Below are positions 5,702 to 13,205 of a stretch of DNA of 16,414 nt, piece after piece. The notes beneath the pieces are model-generated. The model saw nothing but the letters and a program-made list of their open reading frames with translations, ran no database searches and was not told the origin of the DNA. This stretch comes from Pseudolysobacter sp. (GTDB lineage: Bacteria; Pseudomonadota; Gammaproteobacteria; Xanthomonadales; Rhodanobacteraceae), in the NCBI GenBank assembly GCA_025351985.1, contig JANXUW010000462.1, positions 1 through 16,414 of the forward strand, read 5' to 3'. Made by a program: the position numbers and the translations under genes. Numbering within the stretch: the first letter of the stretch is position 1; every line of letters starts with the position of its first letter.

Positions 5702-8491
5702 TCAGAACTTGAAGTGCGCGCTGAGGTAGTATTGACGACCGCTCTGGTAAATCGAGCGCGGCTGATCCTTGTTGAGTGCGAAATACTTCAAGGTCGGATT
5801 GTTCAAGTTCAGCGCATCGAGCGAGAAGCTCCAGCGATCGTCGAGCTTGTAGCCGAACGACGCGGCCAGATTGCCGCTGCCGGCCTGATAAAAAGCCGTG
5901 GAGCGATCGAGGCCACTGAAGAAGTCGGAACGGTAGGTATACGAAACGCGCGCGTTGAAGCGATCATTCTCGTAGTAGCCGCTGACGTTGTAGGTACTTT
6001 TCGAGGTTCCCACCAATGCGCCGCCGCCTTTTTCCTTGCCATCAGCGTAGGTGTAGTTCATCGCGATGCCAAAGTTGTCGAACAGCGGCTGTTCGTAAGC
6101 GAGCTCGATGCCCTTGACCGAGCCTTGGCTGTTCACCGGCACCGTGAGCACGTAGGGCGCGTCGAATCCCTGCGGGTAGATGGTGCTATAGGTTTTGAAC
6201 GATCGCGTGATCTGCCCCAGTCCGATGTAGTTGGTCAGATCCATGTAGAACACGCTGGCCGATAACAACGAGTGCGATGCAAAATACCACTCAAGCGATG
6301 CATCCAGATTGTTCGAGCGAACCGGCTTCAGATCGGGATTGCTGCCGCTGCCGGAACCGGTGGCGCCCGGCGCTGCTGGCGGACTCAGCGAGATCGATCC
6401 GGCCAGCGCCGAATAATCCGCCCGCGTCATGGTCTTGGATGCGGCGAGGCGCAGCAACAGATCTTCGCTCAGATCAAATTTCACGTTCGCGCTGGGCAGG
6501 ACGTCGTTGTAGGTGTTATCGAACGATGTCGGCAGATATGCGCCGAACAACGAGGTAGTGATGGCACCTGGCGTTGTTCCATCTGCGGCTACGTTGGCGA
6601 CCACGTGTTCGTCGGTCTTGACCAGACGCACGCCCACGTTTCCGCTCCAGCCCGAGCCATTCAGATCAGCCTGCACGTAGAGCGCTGAATTCTTTTCTTC
6701 GAGCGAATAATCGCTGCCCCAGTCCGAGCGTGGGCCGGCGACGCGAGTCGTATACTTGTTGTCGTACGCGGCCAACTGATCGGGCGAGAAGAACCAGACA
6801 TTGCCGGGAAAACTACCGCCCAGTCCGCTGCCGTAGTTGGAAGGGTAATAGCCGATTCCCTGCGGGAAATTGGCAGGATTGAACGGCGAGCTGGTCGGAT
6901 CGGTGCAATTGTACTGCGCGCCCCAATTGAACGCGGCGCCGCCCGCCGTGCCGTCGGCGCATTTTGGTCCCTGGCCGATTACGTCTTCGGACTTGCGCGT
7001 GTGATCGGAGTATCTGCCGCCGAATTTCAAGGCGGTGAGCACGCCGTCGCCAAGCACTAGATCGCCGTCCAGTTGCCCCCAGCCTTCCTTGTCGCGCACG
7101 TTGATGTTCTGGTCGCCGAAGATCCAGCCCAGTGCGGTCGGAGCCGCTGACGGACTGGCGGAACCCAGCGACCAGTTTGCCGCCGAGCCAATGCCGTTCA
7201 ACTGATAACCGGCGCCGCTGCCGATGCCGGTGTTCCATTCCGCCACGTTTTGCGTCGGCGTTTTGCCGTTACCGCTCGTGGTGCCGAGTTTGCCGGTGAA
7301 TGTCAGGGAATCCGATGCGCGAAAACGGGCATCCAGATTCACGAAGCTGGAATTCGAGCTGGCGTCCGGACGGGATATCTGGTCGTACACGCCATACTGA
7401 GTGCCAGCGACGGGGCTGAAACTCGCTGAAACCAGCGTGCCGTTGCGCACCACATAACCGGGATCGGGCGACTGGCCGTTACCCTGGTTGAGGAAATGCG
7501 TCGTCCACATCATGTAATTGCGGTTGTAGTTGGCCGCATCCATTTTTGATGAGAAGGCGCTGAGATCGAGGGTCAATTCCTTGGTCGGCGCCCACTCGAT
7601 ATCGATCAAGCCACCCTGGCGTTTGCGTTCCTGCTCGAACAGCGCGGCGCCGATCAGTTTCGGGTACCAGACGCCGGCCAGATCGGGGTGTGCCGTGGCG
7701 ACCGGGCTGCCGGGCGCAATTTGCTCATAGCCGAGCAGCTCCTGGCCATCGCGGCGCAGGTGGCGTTTTTCCGAGAAGCCCTGCAGCATCACGCCTAGCG
7801 TGCCGTCATCGTTCTTCCAGTTGAACAAGCCGCTGAACTGCGGATCGGTTTTGTCCGGCAATTGCGCATATACGGCGCCGACGGTGGCCTCCACCGTCAC
7901 TGGCTTGCTGAAATCCAGTGGCTTGCGCGTCTGGATATCGACCGAGCCGGCGACGCCGCCTTCCAGATCGCTCGCTTCGGAGGTCTTGTGCACCACCACC
8001 TTGCCGACCAGTTCGGACGGCAGCAGGGTGTAGGTGACGCTGCGACCGACCGTGCCGGTCTGGTTCAGCACGAACCAGTCGCCGGACGAAACCGCGTGGC
8101 CATTGATCAAGGTCTGGGTCAGGCTCGGGTTGGTGCCGCGCATGCTGACGCGATCATTTTCATCGAACCCGCCTTCGTTGGCGCTCGCCGAGCTGGTCGT
8201 GACACCGGGGACGCGCATCAGCGAATCGGCGACGTTCTTGTCCGGCATTTTGCCGATATCCTCGGCGGTGATCACGTCGACGTGAGAGTCGGCATCGTGC
8301 TTTGTTTCGAGCGACTTCTTCAAGCTGTCGCGGATGCCGTGCACCTCAATCACATCGAGAGATTCGGCGCTCTGTTGCGTGGTGCTGTCCGCGGCGGCGG
8401 TTGTGGCGGCCTCATCGGCGTACACCCATCCGGTGAAACAACTAAGGCTTGCTACGATGCTTGCTGACAGTATGGTTTTACGGTAGCTCAT
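5702..8491 (-). CDS. TonB-dependent outer-membrane receptor, Xanthomonas/Caulobacter type
   Basis: The 929-residue protein should be an outer-membrane barrel that takes up a ligand using TonB-ExbBD energy. A signal peptide (MSYRKTILSASIVASLSCF..., cleavage after VYA) is followed by a TonB-box-like DVIEVHG. The plug domain (about 50-195) shows DVITAEDIGKMPDKNVADSL, RVPGV and VSMRGTNPSLTQTLINGH. The rest is a 22-strand-type barrel ending in the aromatic residue expected of such barrels (SAHFKF). The plug style matches the TonB-Xanth-Caul subfamily, often linked to carbohydrate uptake. The start at 8491 has AAGGGGAG just upstream; an in-frame ATG at 8506 is less well placed. It lies between the kinase and hexosaminidase genes on the same strand, which suggests an oligosaccharide ligand, perhaps chito-oligomers. 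The ligand is inferred from context only. Confidence 0.95.
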   Translation of the reverse strand: MSYRKTILSASIVASLSCFTGWVYADEAATTAAADSTTQQSAESLDVIEVHGIRDSLKKSLETKHDADSHVDVITAEDIGKMPDKNVADSLMRVPGVTTSSASANEGGFDENDRVSMRGTNPSLTQTLINGHAVSSGDWFVLNQTGTVGRSVTYTLLPSELVGKVVVHKTSEASDLEGGVAGSVDIQTRKPLDFSKPVTVEATVGAVYAQLPDKTDPQFSGLFNWKNDDGTLGVMLQGFSEKRHLRRDGQELLGYEQIAPGSPVATAHPDLAGVWYPKLIGAALFEQERKRQGGLIDIEWAPTKELTLDLSAFSSKMDAANYNRNYMMWTTHFLNQGNGQSPDPGYVVRNGTLVSASFSPVAGTQYGVYDQISRPDASSNSSFVNLDARFRASDSLTFTGKLGTTSGNGKTPTQNVAEWNTGIGSGAGYQLNGIGSAANWSLGSASPSAAPTALGWIFGDQNINVRDKEGWGQLDGDLVLGDGVLTALKFGGRYSDHTRKSEDVIGQGPKCADGTAGGAAFNWGAQYNCTDPTSSPFNPANFPQGIGYYPSNYGSGLGGSFPGNVWFFSPDQLAAYDNKYTTRVAGPRSDWGSDYSLEEKNSALYVQADLNGSGWSGNVGVRLVKTDEHVVANVAADGTTPGAITTSLFGAYLPTSFDNTYNDVLPSANVKFDLSEDLLLRLAASKTMTRADYSALAGSISLSPPAAPGATGSGSGSNPDLKPVRSNNLDASLEWYFASHSLLSASVFYMDLTNYIGLGQITRSFKTYSTIYPQGFDAPYVLTVPVNSQGSVKGIELAYEQPLFDNFGIAMNYTYADGKEKGGGALVGTSKSTYNVSGYYENDRFNARVSYTYRSDFFSGLDRSTAFYQAGSGNLAASFGYKLDDRWSFSLDALNLNNPTLKYFALNKDQPRSIYQSGRQYYLSAHFKF

Positions 8492-8559
8492 GAGGCTCCC
8501 CTTCATGGCAGTTTTGGGATCGGCGGTGGATGCTTGTGGGCAACCCATGGCCGGGTTCT

Positions 8560-8587
8560 TTTATTCTCTGATGCGGTACTGCTTCAA
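8560..8587 (-). promoter_or_regulatory. Candidate promoter for the TonB-dependent receptor gene
   Basis: In the 139-base gap after the kinase gene, TTGAAG (8587-8582) is followed after 16 bases by AATAAA (8565-8560) on the minus strand. A short dyad (AACCC...GGGTT, 8557-8542) lies at the expected start of transcription. No copy of the TGACAACGTTGTCA operator is present in this gap. Weak evidence; the receptor may instead be transcribed from the kinase promoter. Confidence 0.3.
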
Positions 8588-8630
8588 CACCTGACTCACA
8601 CTTCATTACAACCTTGCTGCACGGGTTTGT

Positions 8631-9659
8631 TCAGCGCATCCCGCGACTATCCAGATACCAACTGGCCGCACCGATCACGCCAAGCTGGCCGTGCTCGATC
8701 AACCACACCGGAACTCGTTCGAGCAGTTCGCGCATCGCCCCCTTGTTGTGGAAGCGCTCGGCGAACGTGCTCTTGATCAGAAAATCGCGAATCTGCGGCA
8801 GAATTCCGCCCGCCAGATAAACGCCGCCTTGGGCGCCGTACAGCAGCACCAGATCACCGACGATGCTGCCCATCAAACCGCAAAAAATCTGCAATGCTTC
8901 AAGTGCCGTGGCATCGCTGTCATCGAGCGCGGCCTGGGTAATTTGCGCAGGCGCCGTGAATCGCGGTGTCATGCTGCGCATCGTGCAAAGCGCGCTGTAG
9001 ATATTGACGAGGCCCGGTCCGGACAACACCGTCTCGATCGAGACATGCGCCATCTGCCGACGCAGCAGCGAGAGGATTTCGATTTCGATTTCCGAACCCG
9101 GCGCAAAAGCGGCCTGGCCGGCTTCGGTGGAAAGAATGGTGGTTTTGTCGTTGCCCGGAATCTGCACCGCGGCACCGAGCCCGGTGCCCGGGCCGACCAC
9201 CAGCGTGGGTGCCGCGATCGGCTGGCCCTTGGCCGCGGCCAGCACGATCATGTCGCTGGCATTGACGAATTGCGTGGCGTGCGCGACTGCGGTGAAATCG
9301 TTGACCAGCGCGATGTTTTTCAAGCCGAGCTGGCTGCGGATATCCGCCAGCGAAACTTTCCACGGCAGATTGGCGTTGATCACCGTATCGTCGAGCAGAT
9401 AACCGGCGCACGCGATCGCGCCGAATTCCACCGGCGTATCGCAATGGCTATCGAGGAAGTCGCGCAGGATTGCGCTAAGGCTCGGATAGTCGGCGCAAAC
9501 GTATTTGTGATACTGCGCAACCGCTATCGGCGTCGCGCCGTGCGCATCCGCCAGCACCAGACCGATGCGTGCATGCGTGCCGCCAATATCGGCCGCGATG
9601 AACGGCGCAATCGCTGCCGTTCGTGGTTCCGCATTTAACTGGTTGAGCCGTTGCACCAC
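8631..9659 (-). CDS. glk: Glucokinase-family sugar kinase (glucose or N-acetylglucosamine)
   Basis: The 342-residue cytoplasmic kinase belongs to the Glk family (E. coli Glk, 321 residues), which makes sugar 6-phosphates with ATP. Visible motifs are the phosphate-binding DIGGTHARIG (24-33), NDF with the catalytic Asp121, GPGTGLG (156-162), TEAGQAAFAP (178-187), HVSIETVLSGPGLVN (205-219) and a C-terminal GGVYLAGG. Against E. coli Glk, glucose-contacting residues N99, D100, E157 and E187 are kept (N120, D121, E179, E209), but His160 is replaced by Gln182 and Gly158 by Ala180. Its neighbours are a hexosaminidase, an oligosaccharide-type receptor and a NagP-like permease, so GlcNAc is an alternative substrate. 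The start is GTG 9659 with GGAGG eight bases upstream; the next codon, also GTG, is an alternative. It is first in the minus-strand block and appears controlled by the operator at 9736-9749. Confidence 0.92.
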   Translation of the reverse strand: MVQRLNQLNAEPRTAAIAPFIAADIGGTHARIGLVLADAHGATPIAVAQYHKYVCADYPSLSAILRDFLDSHCDTPVEFGAIACAGYLLDDTVINANLPWKVSLADIRSQLGLKNIALVNDFTAVAHATQFVNASDMIVLAAAKGQPIAAPTLVVGPGTGLGAAVQIPGNDKTTILSTEAGQAAFAPGSEIEIEILSLLRRQMAHVSIETVLSGPGLVNIYSALCTMRSMTPRFTAPAQITQAALDDSDATALEALQIFCGLMGSIVGDLVLLYGAQGGVYLAGGILPQIRDFLIKSTFAERFHNKGAMRELLERVPVWLIEHGQLGVIGAASWYLDSRGMR

Positions 9660-9721
9660 GCCTTCTTCCTCCCATTGGATTTATGGCGGGTTGGCGGATT
9701 TATCTCCGCTGAATGGCGCCG

Positions 9722-9750
9722 AGTCTGCTACTACATGACAACGTTGTCAA
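9722..9750 (-). promoter_or_regulatory. Candidate promoter of the kinase gene, overlapped by an operator
   Basis: On the minus strand a perfect TTGACA (9750-9745) is followed after 17 bases by CAGACT (9727-9722), a weak -10. The -35 lies inside the palindrome at 9736-9749, so a bound repressor would exclude RNA polymerase. The predicted leader is about 55 bases. Confidence 0.5.
9736..9749. promoter_or_regulatory. Perfect LacI-type operator palindrome
   Basis: TGACAACGTTGTCA is identical to its own reverse complement and has the central CG step typical of LacI/GalR-family operators. From memory, it resembles the operators described for LacI-type NagR/NagQ regulators of GlcNAc use in other gammaproteobacteria. 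The LacI-family gene at 11685 is the natural candidate to bind it. Confidence 0.75.
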
Positions 9751-9864
9751 TAGGATGACAAACGAAACTTTCACGGTGTTGGATGGTGCCAGAAAAGTCG
9801 TTGGTATCGCTTTCAATTGAATTTTTACCATAAAAAAATCCATACAAAACAATATATTAAATGA

Positions 9865-9877
9865 AACTTTGAAAGTT
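9865..9877. repeat. 13-bp dyad in AT-rich part of the divergent region
   Basis: AACTTTGAAAGTT is a perfect inverted repeat around a central G. The octamer GAAACTTT that overlaps its left arm (9863-9870) also occurs at 9764-9771, next to the kinase operator. It could be a second regulator's site, but AT-rich DNA gives such dyads by chance more often. Confidence 0.35.
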
Positions 9878-9980
9878 ATGGCAGAAGTCGTATGAAGCGA
9901 CGCGGATGTTCCATGCCGAAAGTCACGTTGTCTAGTGCTGCCCTGCGGCATGCAAATCTAGTGCATTCCGCAGCAAACTA

Positions 9981-9994
9981 TGACAACGTTACCA
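9981..9994. promoter_or_regulatory. Second, imperfect copy of the LacI-type operator
   Basis: TGACAACGTTACCA matches the perfect palindrome at 12 of 14 positions, with the left half and central CG intact. The centres of the two sites are 245 bases apart. It lies 163 bases before the permease start codon, so it probably controls the permease, directly or by looping with the first site. No strong promoter hexamers are evident beside it. Confidence 0.6.
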
Positions 9995-10156
9995 ACGATG
10001 TCGCAAACAATCGGATTGCGCGATGCGCCCATCAATCCGCATCGCGAACGAGGGATCGAAAATCAGTTCGATAGTTGCAGACCAGCGCGTGACCGACATA
10101 GCCATTCGTCGTATAACCAGCCAGCATCAGCCACCAGTTCGGGGAGCCGCCAGACC

Positions 10157-11479
10157 ATGTCGATCACAGCTTCGGATGCGCCGCAGCGCAGCCATACTTC
10201 TTCCATCGCGATCATCGGTGGTCTGTTTTTCATCTTCGGTTTTGTGACGTGGTTGAACGGACCGCTGATCACGTTCGTCAAACTCGCGTTCAATCTCGAT
10301 GACGTCAACGCGTTCCTCGTGCCGATGGCGTTTTACCTGTCGTACTTTTTTCTCGCTTTGCCTTCGTCGTGGATACTCAGGCGTACCGGCATGAAACGCG
10401 GCATGGCGCTGGGCCTGTTCGTGATGGCGATCGGCGCGGCGGTGTTCGGTCAGTTCGCGACCATGCGCATTTTTCCCGGCGCGCTGACCGGGCTGTTCGT
10501 CATCGGCGCCGGATTGTCGTTATTGCAGACCGCATCCAACCCGTACATCAGCATCCTCGGCCCGATCGACAGCGCCGCGCAACGCATCGCGGTGATGGGC
10601 ATCTGCAACAAGGTCGCCGGCATTCTTGCGCCGCTGGTGATCAACGCGCTCGTGTTGCACGGCATCGGCGATCTGGCCAACAAGGTCGAGTCTGCGGATG
10701 TTGCGGGAAAGACCGCGCTGCTCGACGAATTCTCGGCGAAAATTCACATGCCCTACATGCTGATGGCCGGCGTGCTGGTGCTGCTGGCGATCTGGGTGAT
10801 GCGCTCGCCGTTGCCGGAAATCAGCGCGTCTGCCGCAAACGTGGCGCCGTCGTCGTTGTCCGGTAAAAATGAAAAAAGTAGCATTTTCCACTTTGCGCAT
10901 TTGTGGCTGGGCGTGTTGTGCCTGTTTTTGTACGTCGGCGTGGAAGTGATGGCGGGCGATGCGATCGGCACGTACGGCCAGAGTTTTCATCTGCCGCTGG
11001 ATCAGACGACGTTCTTCACGTCGTTCACCCTCACGGCGATGCTGGTCGGTTATCTGGTCGGGCTGGTGGCGATTCCGCGCTTCATTTCGCAGGAACGTTA
11101 CCTCGCAATTTCCGCTGTGCTCGGCGTGTTGTTTTCGTTCGGCGCCTATCTCACGCAAGGCTATATCTCCGTCGGCTTTGTCGCCGCGCTGGGTTTTGCC
11201 AACGCAATGATGTGGCCGGCGATTTTCCCGCTTGCGATTCGTGGCCTCGGGCGTTTCACCGAGTTCGGTTCGGCCTTGCTGATCATGGGAATTTCGGGCG
11301 GCGCGATCGTGCCGCAACTGTTTGCGCACTTGAAACAGCATCACGATTTCCAGGCGGTGTTTCTGATCCTGATGGTGCCGTGCTACTTGTACATCCTGTT
11401 CTACGCGGTGAAGGGTTACAGCGTTGGCACACGCATCGTGCCGAGCGCTGCGACGCCGATATTGTCGCCATCGTCCTGA
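10157..11479 (+). CDS. FHS-family sugar:proton symporter (NagP/GluP-like MFS permease)
   Basis: The 440-residue inner-membrane protein has about twelve hydrophobic helices. It carries features of the fucose/glucose-galactose/GlcNAc (FHS) branch of the major facilitator superfamily: IGGLFFIFGFVTWLNGPLI in helix 1, RRTGMKRGM in the first cytoplasmic loop, and LLQTASNPYISILGP in the fourth-fifth helix region. The wording is very like the Xanthomonas permeases annotated for glucose/galactose or GlcNAc. A short charged loop (residues about 235-242) divides the two halves. ATG 10157 is preceded by GGGGAG ten bases upstream and begins just before the first helix; the frame opens earlier, at 9980, without a plausible start. 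It would import the monosaccharide released by the hexosaminidase. It is divergent from the kinase and 205 bases ahead of the LacI gene. Confidence 0.93.
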   Translation: MSITASDAPQRSHTSSIAIIGGLFFIFGFVTWLNGPLITFVKLAFNLDDVNAFLVPMAFYLSYFFLALPSSWILRRTGMKRGMALGLFVMAIGAAVFGQFATMRIFPGALTGLFVIGAGLSLLQTASNPYISILGPIDSAAQRIAVMGICNKVAGILAPLVINALVLHGIGDLANKVESADVAGKTALLDEFSAKIHMPYMLMAGVLVLLAIWVMRSPLPEISASAANVAPSSLSGKNEKSSIFHFAHLWLGVLCLFLYVGVEVMAGDAIGTYGQSFHLPLDQTTFFTSFTLTAMLVGYLVGLVAIPRFISQERYLAISAVLGVLFSFGAYLTQGYISVGFVAALGFANAMMWPAIFPLAIRGLGRFTEFGSALLIMGISGGAIVPQLFAHLKQHHDFQAVFLILMVPCYLYILFYAVKGYSVGTRIVPSAATPILSPSS

Positions 11480-11495
11480 ACCGGCGGCGCTGCAT

Positions 11496-11507
11496 GCCGC
11501 ATGCGGC
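11496..11507. repeat. 12-bp palindrome after the permease gene
   Basis: GCCGCATGCGGC is a perfect palindrome 16 bases beyond the permease stop. There is no following T-run, so it is not a clear terminator. It may be a chance dyad in GC-rich sequence or a site affecting expression of the LacI gene downstream. Confidence 0.3.
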
Positions 11508-11684
11508 GTCGACATCCCGGCACATCGGCAAACAGCGCTGGTCGCATGCGCGCAAAGCCTTCACAATACGCGTTGCATAGTCGTGACACGCGCTTGAGAA
11601 CGTCGCAGCGCCGGCGGTTTTGTCGAGCGCAAGATTTCCATCCCTGCCGCAGCGAAGTCGTAATCCAACCCGGGAAATTCTGGA

Positions 11685-12734
11685 ATGAGCAGACCGACGA
11701 TCAAAGACGTCGCCGAGCGATCCAACGTATCGCTGAAAACCGTTTCCCGCGTGATCAACAACGAAACTGCGGTACGCGAAAAAACCCGCCAGAAAGTATT
11801 GCGAGCGGTGGAAGAACTCAACTATCAGCCGGATCTGTCCGCGCGCAGCCTGCGCAGTTCGAAGTCGTATGCGCTCGGCGTGGCCTACGACAACCCGAAC
11901 CCGTATTACATCATCAGCGTGCAGAACGGCATGCTCTCGGTGTGCCGCGAAACCGGTTATGGATTGCAGATTCACCCATGCAATTCGGCGTCGCCGAACC
12001 TGGCCGAAGAGCTGGTCGATCTCGTGCGCCATTCGCGTCTCGCCGGGCTGGTGCTGGCGCCGCCGATGTCCGAGCGCATGGAGCTCATCAAATATCTCGC
12101 CGCGAACGATATCAAGTTCGTGCGCATACTTTCCGCGGCCGAAGATCCCGACGACGGTTTTCCATGCGTGTTCGTCGATGACCGCGATGCGGCCTACGAC
12201 ATCACACGCCACCTGATCCAGCTCGGTCATCAGCGCATCGGATTTCTGTGGGGCGGCCCGTCGCATCGTTCCAGCCCCGAGCGTTACAAGGGTTACGAAA
12301 GTGCGCTCAAGGATTACGGCATTCCGATCGACAAAAAACTCATCGTGCCGGGCGATTATTCGTTCGAGGACGGCTTTCGCGGCGCGCGCAAATTGTTCGC
12401 GCTGAAAGATCCGCCAACCGCGATCTTCGGCTCCAACGACGAGATCGCCGCGGGCGTTCTCGCCGCGGCAAAATCCACCGGCATCGATGTGCCGAACGAT
12501 CTTTCGATCGCGGGATTCGAGGACAGCCCGTTCTCGAAACAATCGTGGCCGGCATTGACCACGGCCAAGCAGGCGACCGAGGAAATCGCACGGCACGCGA
12601 CCTTGCTGCTGATCTCCGAACTGGCGCGCGCCGAAGACGGATCGCTCGATGCGCCGGCCGCAAAAAACAAGGGGTTCAGTCCGCAGCTGGTGATCCGCGG
12701 CTCGACCGCGCGACCGCGTTCGCTCGGTAGTTGA
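11685..12734 (+). CDS. LacI/GalR-family transcriptional repressor
   Basis: The 349-residue protein has a LacI helix-turn-helix at residues 4-24 (TIKDVAERSNVSLKTVSRVIN), then the hinge helix (QPDLSARSLRSSKS) and a periplasmic-binding-protein-like effector domain (about 60-340). That domain shows the usual GYQ/GHQRIGFLWG and FGSNDEIAAG motifs, and the protein ends in SPQLVIRGS. Family members bind palindromes with a central CG as dimers and are released by a sugar or sugar phosphate. ATG 11685 is the only start that preserves the HTH; its ribosome site is weak (GGGAAA, eight bases upstream). It follows the permease on the same strand and probably controls it and the kinase block through TGACAACGTTGTCA. 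I see no operator in its own upstream 205 bases. The effector is unknown; a GlcNAc or glucose derivative is plausible. Confidence 0.93.
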   Translation: MSRPTIKDVAERSNVSLKTVSRVINNETAVREKTRQKVLRAVEELNYQPDLSARSLRSSKSYALGVAYDNPNPYYIISVQNGMLSVCRETGYGLQIHPCNSASPNLAEELVDLVRHSRLAGLVLAPPMSERMELIKYLAANDIKFVRILSAAEDPDDGFPCVFVDDRDAAYDITRHLIQLGHQRIGFLWGGPSHRSSPERYKGYESALKDYGIPIDKKLIVPGDYSFEDGFRGARKLFALKDPPTAIFGSNDEIAAGVLAAAKSTGIDVPNDLSIAGFEDSPFSKQSWPALTTAKQATEEIARHATLLLISELARAEDGSLDAPAAKNKGFSPQLVIRGSTARPRSLGS

Positions 12735-12749
12735 GCTTGCTGACGAGTT

Positions 12750-12776
12750 AAAAAAGTTCTCGCTTTGCCGCGAGAC
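12750..12776 (-). terminator. Intrinsic terminator of the small exported-protein gene
   Basis: On the minus strand the stem TCTCGC/GCGAGA (12775-12770 with 12763-12758) closes a six-base loop. Six T residues (12755-12750) follow two bases later. It lies just beyond the stop codon at 12787. No T-run exists on the plus-strand side, so it would not terminate the LacI gene efficiently. Confidence 0.75.
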
Positions 12777-12786
12777 GCAGCGGTAT

Positions 12787-13089
12787 CTACTTGCTCGCCG
12801 GCGAGGTTTTTGCGGCGCTATCGGCCGCTTGCTGTTCCTGCACCTGCACCACCTTGTGATCGACGATCCAGATCGTGACGATGCTTTCAGGGCGGTTGTA
12901 GGTCCAGATCTCCATCGCCGGAGACGAGTCATCGGCATCGATCTTGTCGACCTTGTTCGGCGTGCCCGCGGCATCACGCACGCTGCCGATCGCATCGCCC
13001 TTGGAAACCAGATGTTTGCCGAACATCACGCCGCCCGCACCGGCATTCGCGGCGAGAAAAAACAGCGCGACAAAAATTGCGTATTTCAT
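12787..13089 (-). CDS. Small exported protein of unknown function (DUF2845-like)
   Basis: The 100-residue protein starts at ATG 13089 with GGGAG five bases upstream. A signal peptide (MKYAIFVALFFLAANAGA, residues 1-18) predicts a periplasmic mature form of about 80 residues. The core LVSKGDAIGSVRDAAGTPNKVD, then EIWTYNR and VTIWIVDHKVVQVQE, has the layout of the small BamE/SmpA-like and DUF2845 folds: a helix-turn with G-x-P followed by three strands. The last ~15 residues are Ala/Ser/Lys-rich. It has its own terminator and is separated by 116 bases from eda, so it is probably a single-gene unit. The assignment to DUF2845 is by eye and tentative; no function is known to me. Confidence 0.75.
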   Translation of the reverse strand: MKYAIFVALFFLAANAGAGGVMFGKHLVSKGDAIGSVRDAAGTPNKVDKIDADDSSPAMEIWTYNRPESIVTIWIVDHKVVQVQEQQAADSAAKTSPASK

Positions 13090-13174
13090 CCGAACTCCCT
13101 AGGTGACAAGACCGCCATTCTCGCGTGCAAGTATTTCACAGCCATGGCGATCGTTGCCGACTTTCTCCGCATCA

Positions 13175-13187
13175 TGCATTGAATGCA
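13175..13187. repeat. 13-bp dyad between eda and the small exported-protein gene
   Basis: TGCATTGAATGCA is a perfect inverted repeat about one central base, 19 bases past the eda stop codon. No T-run follows. It could be part of a control site for the exported-protein gene or a chance dyad. Confidence 0.25.
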
Positions 13188-13205
13188 AGCGGCGGGCGTG
13201 ACCTC

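Larger units (their letters stand above)
9660..10156. promoter_or_regulatory. Divergent control region between kinase and permease genes
   Basis: This 497-base non-coding region drives two divergent genes. It holds a perfect 14-bp operator-like palindrome (9736-9749), a near-copy (9981-9994) and isolated half-site-like sequences at 9756-9761 (TGACAA) and 9926-9933 (ACGTTGTC). It also contains a marked AT-rich core (about 9815-9870) with a 13-bp dyad at 9865-9877. The plus-strand frame of the permease is open back to 9980, but those 59 codons encode no membrane or signal sequence, so I treat them as untranslated leader. Confidence 0.8.

Noticed and set aside
8542..8557. Hairpin AACCC...GGGTT as a kinase-gene terminator
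   Set aside because: The stem is only five to six pairs and no T-run follows on the minus strand.
8691..9638. 315-codon plus-strand frame opposite the kinase
   Set aside because: Shadow frame; the minus strand carries every glucokinase motif.
9980..10156. 59-codon N-terminal extension of the permease frame
   Set aside because: It overlaps the second operator, lacks hydrophobic character, and the normal FHS permease start is at 10157 with a ribosome site.
11283..12995. 570-codon minus-strand frame
   Set aside because: Antisense to the permease end, LacI gene and small exported-protein gene, all of which have clear family motifs; the translation is Arg-rich noise.
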